From assembly GCA_964610155.1 (NCBI GenBank), contig CAZSUY010000010.1, positions 1 through 64,000 of the forward strand: a DNA stretch of 64,000 bases, given 5' to 3'. Origin of the DNA: JAFGBM01 sp964610155 (lineage in GTDB: Bacteria > Actinomycetota > Actinomycetes > Actinomycetales > Demequinaceae). A model generated the notes under the pieces. That model did not search any database and was not told the origin of the DNA. It saw only the letters and a program-made list of their open reading frames with translations. Both the position numbers and the translations under genes were made by a program. Shown in pieces: positions 8,250-16,629 of the stretch (the first letter of the stretch is position 1; every line of letters begins with the position of its first letter).

Positions 8250-8845
8250 CTGACCCGCGAGTATTCCTGGACGGACCGCGCCTGGTCCATCGCCCCCGTC
8301 GCCTACGCGTGGGTTTTGGCCGACGACGCGAGAGGAGGCGAGGACTACCGCTGGCCGATCCTCGGGAAGCTCCTGCCCGGGTGGCGGTTCGCCGCGTTCA
8401 AACTCCTGTTCATCGCGGCCTACCAGAACGCCCTGCTGCTCCTATTGGCGCTGCCCGTCTGGACCGTCGCCCAGAATCCCAGACACCTGGGGGCGGCCGA
8501 CGCCGTCGCGGCCGTCGCCTTCGTCCTCCTTCTCGCCGGGGAGACGATCGCGGACCAGCAACGCTGGGACTTCCACCGGGGGCACACGGACGGAGGTGGG
8601 GTGAGCGGGGGTGTGCTCCGGACCGGCCTGTTCCGCTACAGCCGACACCCCAACTACTTCTTCGAGATCGCGCAATGGCGGGTGGCAGGATGTGGCTCCC
8701 CACCGCGGCCGGCGCCATCCTCCTCACCCTCCTGTTCGTCGGCTCTACCTTGTTTACGGAATGGGTATCCATGCGGCGCCACCCCGAGTACGCCGACTAC
8801 CGTCGCACCACCTCGATGCTCATCCCCTGGCGGCCCTCCCGCTGA
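8250..8845 (+). pseudogene. DUF1295 membrane enzyme, degraded
   Basis: Similarity begins in LTREYSWTDRAWSIAPVAYAW without the first helix, then jumps to RGGEDYRWPILGK, so ~40 residues are missing. It continues through AAYQNALLLLLALP and GLFRYSRHPNYFFEIAQW. Near 8690 the frame shifts by one, and the family C-terminus (LLTLLFVGSTLFTEWV ... YADYRRTTSMLIPW) continues in another frame to a stop at 8845. With no proper start, an internal deletion and a frameshift, this is a pseudogene. Its missing 5' end resembles the fragment at 5419-5580; the WYL regulator, hydrolase and toxin-antitoxin genes lie between them. Confidence 0.82.
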
Positions 8846-8965
8846 CCTCCGGGGGCCCGTGTCCCCATGACCTGATCCGAAGCACCGTCTCCACAGCCCC
8901 GCCGACGGCGGGCGCCATGCCCGCTTGCCCCCATCAGGCTCGATGCTATGATGAAGCCAATAGTC

Positions 8966-9006
8966 CCCGCCGTGCGAGTTATCTCGCACTGGCGGGATTA
9001 TTTTTT
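8966..9006 (+). terminator. Intrinsic terminator-like hairpin ahead of the NYN gene
   Basis: CCCGCC-GTGCGAG pairs with CTCGCAC-T-GGCGGG across a TTAT loop with one bulged base, followed by ATTATTTTTT. This is a textbook Rho-independent terminator, unusual in this GC-rich DNA. It could end transcription from the DUF1295 side or act as an attenuator 12 bases before the NYN start. Confidence 0.7.
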
Positions 9007-9017
9007 CCGAGACTTGC

Positions 9018-10193
9018 ATGCCTGACCGCGTCGTCGTCTTCCTCGATTACCAAAACGTCTACTGGTCGGCCCGTTCTGCATTCCGTGGGATCGAAATTCT
9101 TCCAGGCAGAAGAGGCGACCTTGATCCGATGAAGCTCGGCGCCGTCCTGACGGGCATGGGTCCGCAAACTCGCACCCTCGCAGAGGTGAGGGTCTATCGC
9201 GGGATGCCCTCTCCCAAGTTGGACCCGAGAAGCCATCGAGCCGGGCAACGCCCTCAGGAAAAGGGCATCGATGTCGCCCTTGGCGTCGATCTTGTTGACC
9301 TCGCTCACCGCGGGGAGTACGACGTGGCGATCGTTTTCTCGCTTGATGCGGATCTGCTGCCCGCACTCGAGCGGGTCCAGGACATGGGACTCCGAGTTGG
9401 GCGGCCCCGCGTCGAAGTCGCGGCTTGGGCTCAGGGACCGACCATCTCGCATCGCCTTAGGACGCCACGCCGAAACACCTGGTGCCACTGGCTCCACGAG
9501 GCCGACTACCGACAGGTCCAGGACACAACCGACTACTCACGGGTGAGGCGGGAGTACGTCGCGCAGGTAGACGTACGACGCGGCGACGAGCACCAGCGTC
9601 GACAGGACCAGGGCGGTGAGGACCGGCCCCACCCACGCCACGGGGATGAGGAAGAAGACGTCGCGGTCCATGACGCTCGAGGGCCAGCCGTCGAGCGCCC
9701 ACAGGAACAGGTAGTAGGTCAGGTCCCACACGGTGAACGCGATGAAGAACGCCGCGACCCGGCGCCGCCACGTTTTCGCCGCGACCCATCCGACGGCCCC
9801 GAGCATGAGGAGGGTCGCCGCCTCGCGAACGGTTTCGACGCGCGTCAGGGAGGGGTCGAGAAGCGCCGCCCGCTCCGGGCGGATGAACGCGATGAACCCG
9901 AGGTTGAGGTAGGTCTTGGCCACTTCAATGTCGGTCGACATCTGGTCTCCGAGGATCCGGCGCAGGTAGTGCACCACGGCCGCCTCGACGTATCCAAAGC
10001 CCACGCCGAACGCGACCAGCGCCGCCCAGCGCCCCCACGCCGCTCGCGCGATGCGCCCCGCCCGATCCGCCATCTCTCCTCCGTCGCCAGCCCCCATCGT
10101 CGCACGCCCCCGCACGGATGTCTGGCCCTGACTATACGATCAGGGGTCAGGAGTGAGGCACGACAGATAAGGAAGAGACCATGCCACTACTGA
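9018..10193 (+). CDS. NYN-domain (PIN-like) ribonuclease, damaged and lacking its normal stop
   Basis: Residues 1-~175 form a NYN domain: RVVVFLDYQNVYW at the start, EVRVYRGMP near 55-63, EKGIDVALGVDL near 83-94 and YDVAIVFSLDADLLPALE near 102-120, with the acidic residues of this nuclease fold. The family end, CHWLHEADYRQVQDTTDYSR, falls at about base 9540. Between YRGMP and EKGID about 25 residues common in relatives are missing. No stop follows; the frame runs ~650 bases antisense through the membrane-protein gene to 10193, and that extension is Arg/Glu-rich and unlikely to be natural. It is either a pseudogene or translated with a junk tail. Confidence 0.55.
   Translation: MPDRVVVFLDYQNVYWSARSAFRGIEILPGRRGDLDPMKLGAVLTGMGPQTRTLAEVRVYRGMPSPKLDPRSHRAGQRPQEKGIDVALGVDLVDLAHRGEYDVAIVFSLDADLLPALERVQDMGLRVGRPRVEVAAWAQGPTISHRLRTPRRNTWCHWLHEADYRQVQDTTDYSRVRREYVAQVDVRRGDEHQRRQDQGGEDRPHPRHGDEEEDVAVHDARGPAVERPQEQVVGQVPHGERDEERRDPAPPRFRRDPSDGPEHEEGRRLANGFDARQGGVEKRRPLRADERDEPEVEVGLGHFNVGRHLVSEDPAQVVHHGRLDVSKAHAERDQRRPAPPRRSRDAPRPIRHLSSVASPHRRTPPHGCLALTIRSGVRSEARQIRKRPCHY
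9537..10073 (-). CDS. Integral membrane protein of unknown function
   Basis: About 178 residues with four to five predicted transmembrane segments: WAALVAFGVGFGYVEAAVVHYL, ATLLMLGAVGWVAA, VAAFFIAFTVWDLTYYLFLW and VGPVLTALVLSTLVLVAASYVYL, with a conserved-looking RVETVREAATL before the second. The pattern resembles small actinobacterial membrane proteins of unknown role. The ATG at 10073 is preceded by GGAGG at 4 bases; two upstream in-frame starts lack a ribosome site. It is convergent with, and largely overlapped by, the readthrough part of the NYN frame. Confidence 0.7.
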   Translation of the reverse strand: MADRAGRIARAAWGRWAALVAFGVGFGYVEAAVVHYLRRILGDQMSTDIEVAKTYLNLGFIAFIRPERAALLDPSLTRVETVREAATLLMLGAVGWVAAKTWRRRVAAFFIAFTVWDLTYYLFLWALDGWPSSVMDRDVFFLIPVAWVGPVLTALVLSTLVLVAASYVYLRDVLPPHP

Positions 10194-10684
10194 ATACCTA
10201 CACCGCCAAGAACGAGACCGGCTGCTGCCCTGTGCCGAACATCAAGGGATGGGACAAGAAGGAAATGTCCCTCAAGGATCGCTTCTTCATCAGGAAGAGC
10301 GGGCGAAGCTTCGGGTACATCCCGTTCAATATGGGTCCCATCCTCGGATCCCTGCATTCCGCTGCTAGAGACGCCGGAGCGTTACTTCCGTTGAAGAAGG
10401 CGCTGCTTCTGAGCCGCGACGTCTCCCCCTGGAAGTCCGATCAGCTCTACGGAGTCAGCAAGCCGGTGGATGGCGCAGACAACGTTGTTCTCGACGGAAC
10501 GTACCTCACCCAGGTCTTCGAAGGTCCGTACAGAGACGCGAAAATATGGAACAAGGACATCCGATTTCAAGCGCTCAAGCGCGGCGTCGAGAATCCGGAG
10601 GTGTACTTCTTCTACACCACATGCCCCAAGTGCTATAAGCACTACGGGAAGAACTACGTCATCGGATTCGCCCGAGTCGCCTAG
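10181..10684 (+). CDS. Conserved small protein with C-terminal TCPKC motif (function unknown)
   Basis: A 167-residue protein starting MPLLNTYTAKNETGCCPVPNIKGWD, with GPYRDAKIWNKDI and an ending built around FYYTTCPKC-like residues (YFFYTTCPKCYKHYGKNYVIGFARV in parts). I recall a small bacterial family with this CxxC-YGKNYV ending, sometimes labelled hydrolase without experimental basis. The early Cys-Cys pair and late CxxC could bind metal. AAGGA precedes the ATG by about 8 bases. A 6-bp inverted repeat (CCCTGA ... TCAGGG, 10126-10145) around a TATAC element lies upstream and may be its promoter-operator. Confidence 0.65.
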   Translation: MPLLNTYTAKNETGCCPVPNIKGWDKKEMSLKDRFFIRKSGRSFGYIPFNMGPILGSLHSAARDAGALLPLKKALLLSRDVSPWKSDQLYGVSKPVDGADNVVLDGTYLTQVFEGPYRDAKIWNKDIRFQALKRGVENPEVYFFYTTCPKCYKHYGKNYVIGFARVA

Positions 10685-10765
10685 GAGCCAAGCCCGTTAA
10701 ACAGCATCCGGATGATCGTGGACGAACCTCTCAAGTCCCGCATGAACGCCGGCAGTGTCCTCGTG

Positions 10766-13483
10766 TCACCCCAGCCGCTCTTGGGCAAGTGCAAGAGTCT
10801 CGAGGGAATGGTCCAACTCGGTGTGAAATGCAGCCGGATGAATCGTTGCCAGTTCATCGAGGATTTCCACCGCCCGCGCTGCCTGTTCAACGGCTTCCTC
10901 CACCCGGTCTTGCGCGGACAACGATCGGGCTAGCACGGTGAGCGCTCGAGCCAGGTCTGGGACAAAAACGGCGCGATGTGAGAGGGGAACGGAATCGTAT
11001 ATCTCCACACTGCGCCGCGCGGTCTTTGAGGCTTGATCCGCCTGTTCGGCCGTCAAGAGGCAGTTCGCGTATTGGTAGAGGCACCAGGCGAAATCTGGTC
11101 GGTAGGCCGTGGGTTGGGCCTCCGCGGCGCGAACATACTCGGCTTCCGCCTTCTTCGCGAAGCCCAACGCTTCTTCATTGCGCCCCAAGCCTGAGAGCGC
11201 ACGCGCGTAGATCACGAGTGACCAGGCAAGGTCAGGGAGATATTTGGAGGGCTGAGTCGCGACCAGTGATTCGTAGATGTCGACGGTCTGTTTCGCCGGA
11301 GCCAGCGCGTCGGCCGCGTTCCCGTCCTCCGTCGTCCACTCGGCAAGAAAGCCGAGCGATTTCCCGAGGTCCGGCATGTAGGCCTGAGAGTCAATCCTCA
11401 TGAGATCACTGTTGATCTTGACCGCTTTCCGCACTTCCGCCAGGGCTTTCTGCGGCTGGCCCAGCGCCCAAAGACGATTGGCGAGATTGATGAGCGATTG
11501 GGCGAGGCCGGCACGGTCGTCGGGCCTTCGCGTGGTGGCCAAGCCCCTTCGAATAGTGACGGCCTGCCGAGCCGGTTCAAGGGCCTCATCCCATTGGGCC
11601 ATGGAAGACAGGCAGTAGGAGAGGGATTCAAGCGCACTTGCCAGATCCTTGAGGTGGAGTCCAGATTCGGTGGCCTCAAGATGCTCAAGGATCTCAACCG
11701 CTCGTCTTGCGGGCCTGAGCGCGTCCTCACGACGGCCAATCGCACTCAGTCGATTGGCTAGTGGTGTCATCAACTCGGCTTCCTCTTTGCCCGATGGGGA
11801 GGTCAGGTGAATCAGTCTTTCGAGTATCGCCACGCCACCGGCGTCGTACTCGAGATGCCTTCCTGATCCAGAGGCTGACTCAAGCGCCTCTTGAATCTGG
11901 CGTAACGCGACAACCGATGTGGTGACCTCTGCGTATCTCGCCATTCCAGACCCGCCGCCTATGAGCGCCAAGCTTGGAGTCTTCAGGAACACCGGATCAA
12001 GAACTTGGGTACAAAGATGCGGGTGGTAACGCCCCGCTTCGATAACGGTCGTGACGGCCCGCTTCGCCCATGTCGCGGTGACACCTGTCTCCCCGTCATC
12101 GTTGTACTGGGTGAGATCCATGAGGCGAAGCAGAAGGTCGCGAGCCTCCGCGTGCGCGAGCGTCGATGCGCTTCCCTTGCCATCGCCAGAAGGCTCCGTC
12201 GCAACACATGCGCCTATGTATTCCTCCGCCAGCCGGTCGGGACGCAACGGTGCGAGTTGTCTACTTTGATCACGCGGCGGGTAGAGACCGGCATGCTTGT
12301 ACAGGAGTCGTTTGGCGTCTTCGAAGCCCAGACGTCGGAGCAGGCCGCTGGCGGTGCTGCCAGAAAGCTCGCCCGTTGCGGCCGCAATCAACACCAGGAG
12401 CCGAATCCTGTCCTGTTCCCACTCGTCAGCATCGATCTGGAACCACATGGCCTGCTCGCGCTCGAGTAGTTTCTCAAATGCGCCGACCCCGGCGGGCCTT
12501 CCGAAGGAGAGATCCGATGGGCCCGATGGCTCTTGAAGGTCGGCGACACATAGCAGTGCGCCCACGAGCACCTCAAGAACCGACTGCCCAGGCTTCAGCA
12601 GTCCCACCGGAGCGGCGGTCACCAACGCGGGATCGACTTCGAGTTCTCGGGCAAAGTCCTCGGACGCCACGCTCCAGAGCTCTGCGAGTTCCTTCTGATC
12701 CAACAACGTCACCGGCTGGGAATCCGCGACGAAGTCGGCCGTCTCCCACTCATGGCGTTCATGCCTCCAGAAAGCATCGGACCGCGAGAGCAGCAAGATG
12801 CGAACCACGCCGTTTGAGGAGCCGAGATGCATACGCAACGCCCCTGTGCGCGAAGGGTCAAGTCGATCCGCATCGTCCACAATGACGAGAACCTTCTTCA
12901 GATGGCGGACGGCTCGACGTCTTGAGGTTCCTGTGTCTGTGACCTCATCGAGGCAGAACAGGACGATCCAGCCCTCCTTCGCCGCATCGTCGCCAATCTT
13001 CCGCGCGAGGCGAGACTTTCCGGCACCGCCTTCGGCGGCAATCAGACGTACCGCCCGCCGTGACTCAGAACCCAGCCAGAGCTTCAGTGCCTCCCGTTCA
13101 GTCCCTCTCCCTCTGAACCGCACAACGTCATATCGCTCGACGAGGAGAGAAATCAGGGGCAAGCCTGCCGAACGACGGGGAAGACGCCTTGCGGGAGCAA
13201 GGTACAGCGCAGGCGATGCCTCAAGTACTCGCCCGGCGGCGCCTCTAGAAGGCACCAACCAATCCTGAAAGAACCTCCCCACCACCGCGAACGTGGTCAC
13301 CACCACCGTGATGACGCTGAAAACATCCGCCAACGCGCGAACGCCGGAAGGCATCGCTAAGAGCCACCGCTCAACCGCCGGCCACGGGAGTCCGCTGCGT
13401 ATCGCGACTTGGTAACCCACGGATAGCGCGACGAGAACAGCGATCACAAGAACCAAGCCCCATCGAGATCGATTCCGTGCCAT
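10766..13483 (-). CDS. Membrane-anchored STAND-like NTPase with C-terminal TPR repeats
   Basis: This 905-residue protein begins with two transmembrane helices (residues ~9-28 and ~55-75). An NTPase core follows, with P-loop EGGAGKSR at 151-158, Walker B VLVIVDDADRL at 198-208 and a sensor-like VRILLLSRSD. A helical stretch precedes about seven TPR-like helix pairs from ~residue 575 to the end, with recurring A-L-x-x-A/Y-R-x-x-V/I-x-I-x-x-x-L patterns. P-loop plus TPR is the layout of STAND sensors, many of which act in phage defence or stress signalling. No effector domain other than the membrane anchor is seen. The start has no strong ribosome site. Defence is inferred from architecture and island context. 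Confidence 0.7.
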   Translation of the reverse strand: MARNRSRWGLVLVIAVLVALSVGYQVAIRSGLPWPAVERWLLAMPSGVRALADVFSVITVVVTTFAVVGRFFQDWLVPSRGAAGRVLEASPALYLAPARRLPRRSAGLPLISLLVERYDVVRFRGRGTEREALKLWLGSESRRAVRLIAAEGGAGKSRLARKIGDDAAKEGWIVLFCLDEVTDTGTSRRRAVRHLKKVLVIVDDADRLDPSRTGALRMHLGSSNGVVRILLLSRSDAFWRHERHEWETADFVADSQPVTLLDQKELAELWSVASEDFARELEVDPALVTAAPVGLLKPGQSVLEVLVGALLCVADLQEPSGPSDLSFGRPAGVGAFEKLLEREQAMWFQIDADEWEQDRIRLLVLIAAATGELSGSTASGLLRRLGFEDAKRLLYKHAGLYPPRDQSRQLAPLRPDRLAEEYIGACVATEPSGDGKGSASTLAHAEARDLLLRLMDLTQYNDDGETGVTATWAKRAVTTVIEAGRYHPHLCTQVLDPVFLKTPSLALIGGGSGMARYAEVTTSVVALRQIQEALESASGSGRHLEYDAGGVAILERLIHLTSPSGKEEAELMTPLANRLSAIGRREDALRPARRAVEILEHLEATESGLHLKDLASALESLSYCLSSMAQWDEALEPARQAVTIRRGLATTRRPDDRAGLAQSLINLANRLWALGQPQKALAEVRKAVKINSDLMRIDSQAYMPDLGKSLGFLAEWTTEDGNAADALAPAKQTVDIYESLVATQPSKYLPDLAWSLVIYARALSGLGRNEEALGFAKKAEAEYVRAAEAQPTAYRPDFAWCLYQYANCLLTAEQADQASKTARRSVEIYDSVPLSHRAVFVPDLARALTVLARSLSAQDRVEEAVEQAARAVEILDELATIHPAAFHTELDHSLETLALAQERLG

Positions 13484-13717
13484 GTTGCTACCCAGCCTCT
13501 CGGTCGTGCCCCGCTACATTCCTAGCACCTTCGTGCTACTTCGGCAGGTTTGTGGCGAATCCATCTAGAGGCGCCGTTGGCTTCATCTACGCCTGGAACC
13601 CCGGGCCGGCCACCAGTCGTGCGTATACTCAACGCGAAGTTCTTTGGCATTCAGGAGGCGTGCGGGGCGCGACCGAGAGGCAGACAATCGCCCCCCGTTC
13701 GAGAAGGGGTCGTTACT

Positions 13718-14845
13718 ATGGCGCGCTTTGGATTCCTCAGCACCTATCCCCCCACACGTTGCGGACTCGCGACCTTCACCGAAGCCCTCGCCGCCTCGAT
13801 AGTTCGTCCAAGCGACGAGGCTTTCATCGTGCGCGTCACGGATGAGGCCTCCCCGGCAGAGCCCCGCGGAAACCGTGGATTCCCCGTCTCGACGATGCTC
13901 AATGGCGACTCGCGGTCCATCGCCGCGGCGGCTCGAATGCTCAACACCGCCGACATCGCTGTCATCCAACACGAGTACGGCATCTACGGCGGCACCGACG
14001 GGGACGAGGTGCTGGCGATCCTCGACGCGCTCCAAGTTCCCATCATCGTGGTGCTTCACATCGTGCTCACCGAACCCAGCGCAAACCAGAAGCGCGTGCT
14101 CGAACAGGTGATCCGGCGCTCCACCGTCGCCGTTGTCATGACCGAGGCCGCCCGCGGATACCTCCGCGACCACTACCTTGTGGACACCTCCGCCGTCAGC
14201 GTGATCCCGCACGGCTTTCGCCCGATCCCCCAATCCCGCGCGTCGCGCCCTGAGGATCACCCGACCGTCCTTACTTGGGGCCTCATCGGCCCGGGCAAGG
14301 GCATCGAATGGGGGATCCGCGCCTTCGCGGAACTCCGGGACCTCGACCCCCGGCCTCGCTATCGCGTGCTGGGCCAAACTCACCCGAAGGTGTTCGCGAA
14401 CGACGGCGATGTCTACCGTGACCGCCTGCTCGCCACCATTGAGAGCCTCGGCCTCGGCGACAGCGTGACGATCGACGACCGATACCTCACTGCCGAGGAC
14501 ATCGCGCGGAGTGTCCTCGCGGCCAATCTGGTCCTCCTGCCGTATGACTCACGCGTCCAAGTGACGTCCGGTGTGCTGCAGGAGGCGGTCGGCGCGGGCA
14601 AACCCGTCGTCGCGACCGCCTTCCCACACGCGATCGAACTGCTCGCCGGAGGGGCGGGCATCGTCGTTCCCCATGAGGACCCTATGGCGATCGCGCGCGC
14701 GCTGCGCGCCATCCTCACCGAAGCCGATCTCGCTACGAGAATGGCACAGGCCGCCCATCGAATCACACGCGAATCCTCCTGGACCGAGGTCGGGGCGCAA
14801 TTCCGAAGCCTCGCCCTCCAGGCGCGTTCCTCGGTCGCCGTATGA
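13718..14845 (+). CDS. Family 4-like glycosyltransferase
   Basis: The 375-residue GT-B-fold protein has the N-terminal acceptor-domain signature GFLSTYPPTRCGLATFTEALA and QHEYGIYGG. Its C-terminal donor domain shows LTWGLIGPGKGIEWGI and SGVLQEAVGAGKPVVAT ... HAIE, the EX7E-type site of GT4 enzymes. Such enzymes transfer a sugar from a nucleotide-sugar donor in the cytoplasm. AGAAGGGG precedes the chosen ATG; longer in-frame starts lack a ribosome site. The next gene overlaps it by 4 bases (ATGA), so translation is coupled. Close relatives are often next to GH130 phosphorylases, consistent with the remnant at 5224. The exact substrate is unknown. Confidence 0.85.
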   Translation: MARFGFLSTYPPTRCGLATFTEALAASIVRPSDEAFIVRVTDEASPAEPRGNRGFPVSTMLNGDSRSIAAAARMLNTADIAVIQHEYGIYGGTDGDEVLAILDALQVPIIVVLHIVLTEPSANQKRVLEQVIRRSTVAVVMTEAARGYLRDHYLVDTSAVSVIPHGFRPIPQSRASRPEDHPTVLTWGLIGPGKGIEWGIRAFAELRDLDPRPRYRVLGQTHPKVFANDGDVYRDRLLATIESLGLGDSVTIDDRYLTAEDIARSVLAANLVLLPYDSRVQVTSGVLQEAVGAGKPVVATAFPHAIELLAGGAGIVVPHEDPMAIARALRAILTEADLATRMAQAAHRITRESSWTEVGAQFRSLALQARSSVAV

Positions 14846-15873
14846 CCCTGTCACGGCTGACGACCCACGCCACTCCCTTCGCGCACCTGGACCGCCTCAC
14901 CGATGATCGAGGATTGTTCGAACACTCTTTGTTCGACGCACCCAGGGAGGAGCATGGGTACTGCGTCGACGACGCGGCACGCGCGTTACTCATAACGTCA
15001 CGCGAGCCCTCTCCCACAACCCGCGTCCGGGAAATGGCGGAGGTCTACCTTGGATTCGTCGAGAGGGCGATCCAACGCGACGGTCGCGCTCACAACCGGA
15101 TGGACACCGTGGGCCGATGGACGGACGCTCCGGGGGTCGGGGATTGGTGGGGGCGCGCCCTCAGGGCGCTTGGAACCGTGGCCTCTCGCACGGAGTCACC
15201 GCGCATCCGCACCCGTGCACTGCGGGCCTTCAATCGCGCTGCACAGCAGGATTCCCAAGACCTTCGCGCGATAGCCTTTGGCGCACTGGGTGCCTCCGAG
15301 ATCCTCGCCGTTGCGCCCAGGCTTGCCTCCGCCCGTAAGCTCATCTTCCGTGCGGCCGCGATGATTCCCACGGCCCACGACCCCGAATGGCCGTGGCCCG
15401 AGCCTAGGCTCCGGTATTCAAATGGCGTGATACCCGAAGCTCTCATCGCGGGCGGAGCCGCGGTACACGACCGCGGCCTCACCGCACGCGGCCTCCTACT
15501 GCTCGAGTTTCTCTTGGCAAGCGAAACCGTCGACGGGCGTCTCTCCGTCACTGGACTCGAGGGGCGCGACCCGGGAGAAGACGGCCCCCTCTTCGACCAA
15601 CTGCCCATCGAGGCGTCGGCGATCGCCGATGCGTGCGCCCGTGCGTACGACATCACAGGCGAAGACCGCTGGCTGGACGGGCTGAGACTCGCTTGGGAGT
15701 GGTTCCTGGGTAACAACGACAGCGGGACCGCCATGATCGATGCCGAGACGGGTGCCGGATACGACGGCCTCACCCCAGATGGTCGGAACGAGAACCGGGG
15801 AGCGGAGTCCACCCTCGCGGCCCTCAGTACCTTCCAGCAGGCGCGACGTCTCCTCGGTGCTGCTCTTCCCTGA
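14842..15873 (+). CDS. (alpha/alpha)6-barrel protein linked to glycosyltransferase/GH130 loci
   Basis: A 343-residue, helix-rich protein with motifs DAPREEHGYCVDDAARAL (residues ~32-49), GRWTDAPGVGDWWGRALRALG and RGAESTLAALSTF. The alternating Trp/Asp-rich loops and helices suggest a six-hairpin glycosidase-type barrel. Relatives are commonly labelled glycosyltransferase or hypothetical in actinobacterial loci with a GT4 enzyme and a GH130 phosphorylase, probably for mannosyl-glucose oligosaccharide turnover. Start codon overlap with the GT4 gene indicates one operon. The activity is unproven. Confidence 0.7.
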   Translation: MTLSRLTTHATPFAHLDRLTDDRGLFEHSLFDAPREEHGYCVDDAARALLITSREPSPTTRVREMAEVYLGFVERAIQRDGRAHNRMDTVGRWTDAPGVGDWWGRALRALGTVASRTESPRIRTRALRAFNRAAQQDSQDLRAIAFGALGASEILAVAPRLASARKLIFRAAAMIPTAHDPEWPWPEPRLRYSNGVIPEALIAGGAAVHDRGLTARGLLLLEFLLASETVDGRLSVTGLEGRDPGEDGPLFDQLPIEASAIADACARAYDITGEDRWLDGLRLAWEWFLGNNDSGTAMIDAETGAGYDGLTPDGRNENRGAESTLAALSTFQQARRLLGAALP

Positions 15874-15927
15874 CCACCCCTGAGATGCGCGGGGCACCGG
15901 CCGGGGCCTCCGCCCGGACCGCGCAGT

Positions 15928-16629
15928 TCAGGCCCTGAGCCCGTCCACCAGGGTCCGGACGATCTTCCGGACCCTCTCCCCTGGTTCTGCGTCCGTTTGC
16001 CCCGTCATCACCCCTTGAAGACCCAGCGCGACCATCGAGCCCACGAAGGCCGTCGCCGCAGCCTCCACGTCGAAATCCCCGAGTCTCCCCAATCCCTGCT
16101 CCTCCGTGAGGTATCCGACGATCCGGCCGAAGGCCCGCCGTATGCCGCGCTCTTCGTCGTGAATCTCGCCAAGGAACAGGTGCATGAGGTCGGGCTCGGA
16201 CATCAGGCCCACGACCGTCGGCATCGTCGCGGTCGCGAGCCCCAGCCACGCCAGCGCATATGCGACGAGATTCTCCTCGACATCCCCCGAGCCCGGCTCC
16301 GGTAGGTCCCTCTCGTACCCCGTGAGCTGCGCGTCGAAGCGCCGCAACAGGGCGGCGACCACGAGGTCGTTCTTCGTGGCGAAGTAGTTGTAGAGCACGC
16401 CGTCCGAGAGGCCCGCCGCCCGGGCGATGTCGCGCGACGTGATCCCCGAGACCTGGCGCTCGGCAAGGAGCCGCTCGGCCGCGTCTATCAACTTCTCCCG
16501 GATCTCGGGCGAGGACCCCGACGGGGCCGTGCCCCGCACCCTGGCCTTGTGCGCGTCCAGGGCCTGCTTGTGCGCGTCCGCGATACGCCTGTGCGCGGAG
16601 GCGAGGTGGTCGAACGGGCTAGGTGACAT
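15928..16629 (-). CDS. TetR-family transcriptional repressor
   Basis: The 233-residue protein carries a TetR helix-turn-helix at residues ~42-90 (LIDAAERLLAERQVSGITSRDIARAAGLSDGVLYNYFATKNDLV in sections) after a ~40-residue basic N-terminal extension. The C-terminal half is a helical ligand-binding domain. It is the last gene of the exporter operon and overlaps the permease gene by 11 bases. It therefore probably represses the operon, including itself, through the 14-bp repeats at 18121-18157. An ATG start is chosen over the GTG one codon upstream. Confidence 0.88.
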   Translation of the reverse strand: MSPSPFDHLASAHRRIADAHKQALDAHKARVRGTAPSGSSPEIREKLIDAAERLLAERQVSGITSRDIARAAGLSDGVLYNYFATKNDLVVAALLRRFDAQLTGYERDLPEPGSGDVEENLVAYALAWLGLATATMPTVVGLMSEPDLMHLFLGEIHDEERGIRRAFGRIVGYLTEEQGLGRLGDFDVEAAATAFVGSMVALGLQGVMTGQTDAEPGERVRKIVRTLVDGLRA

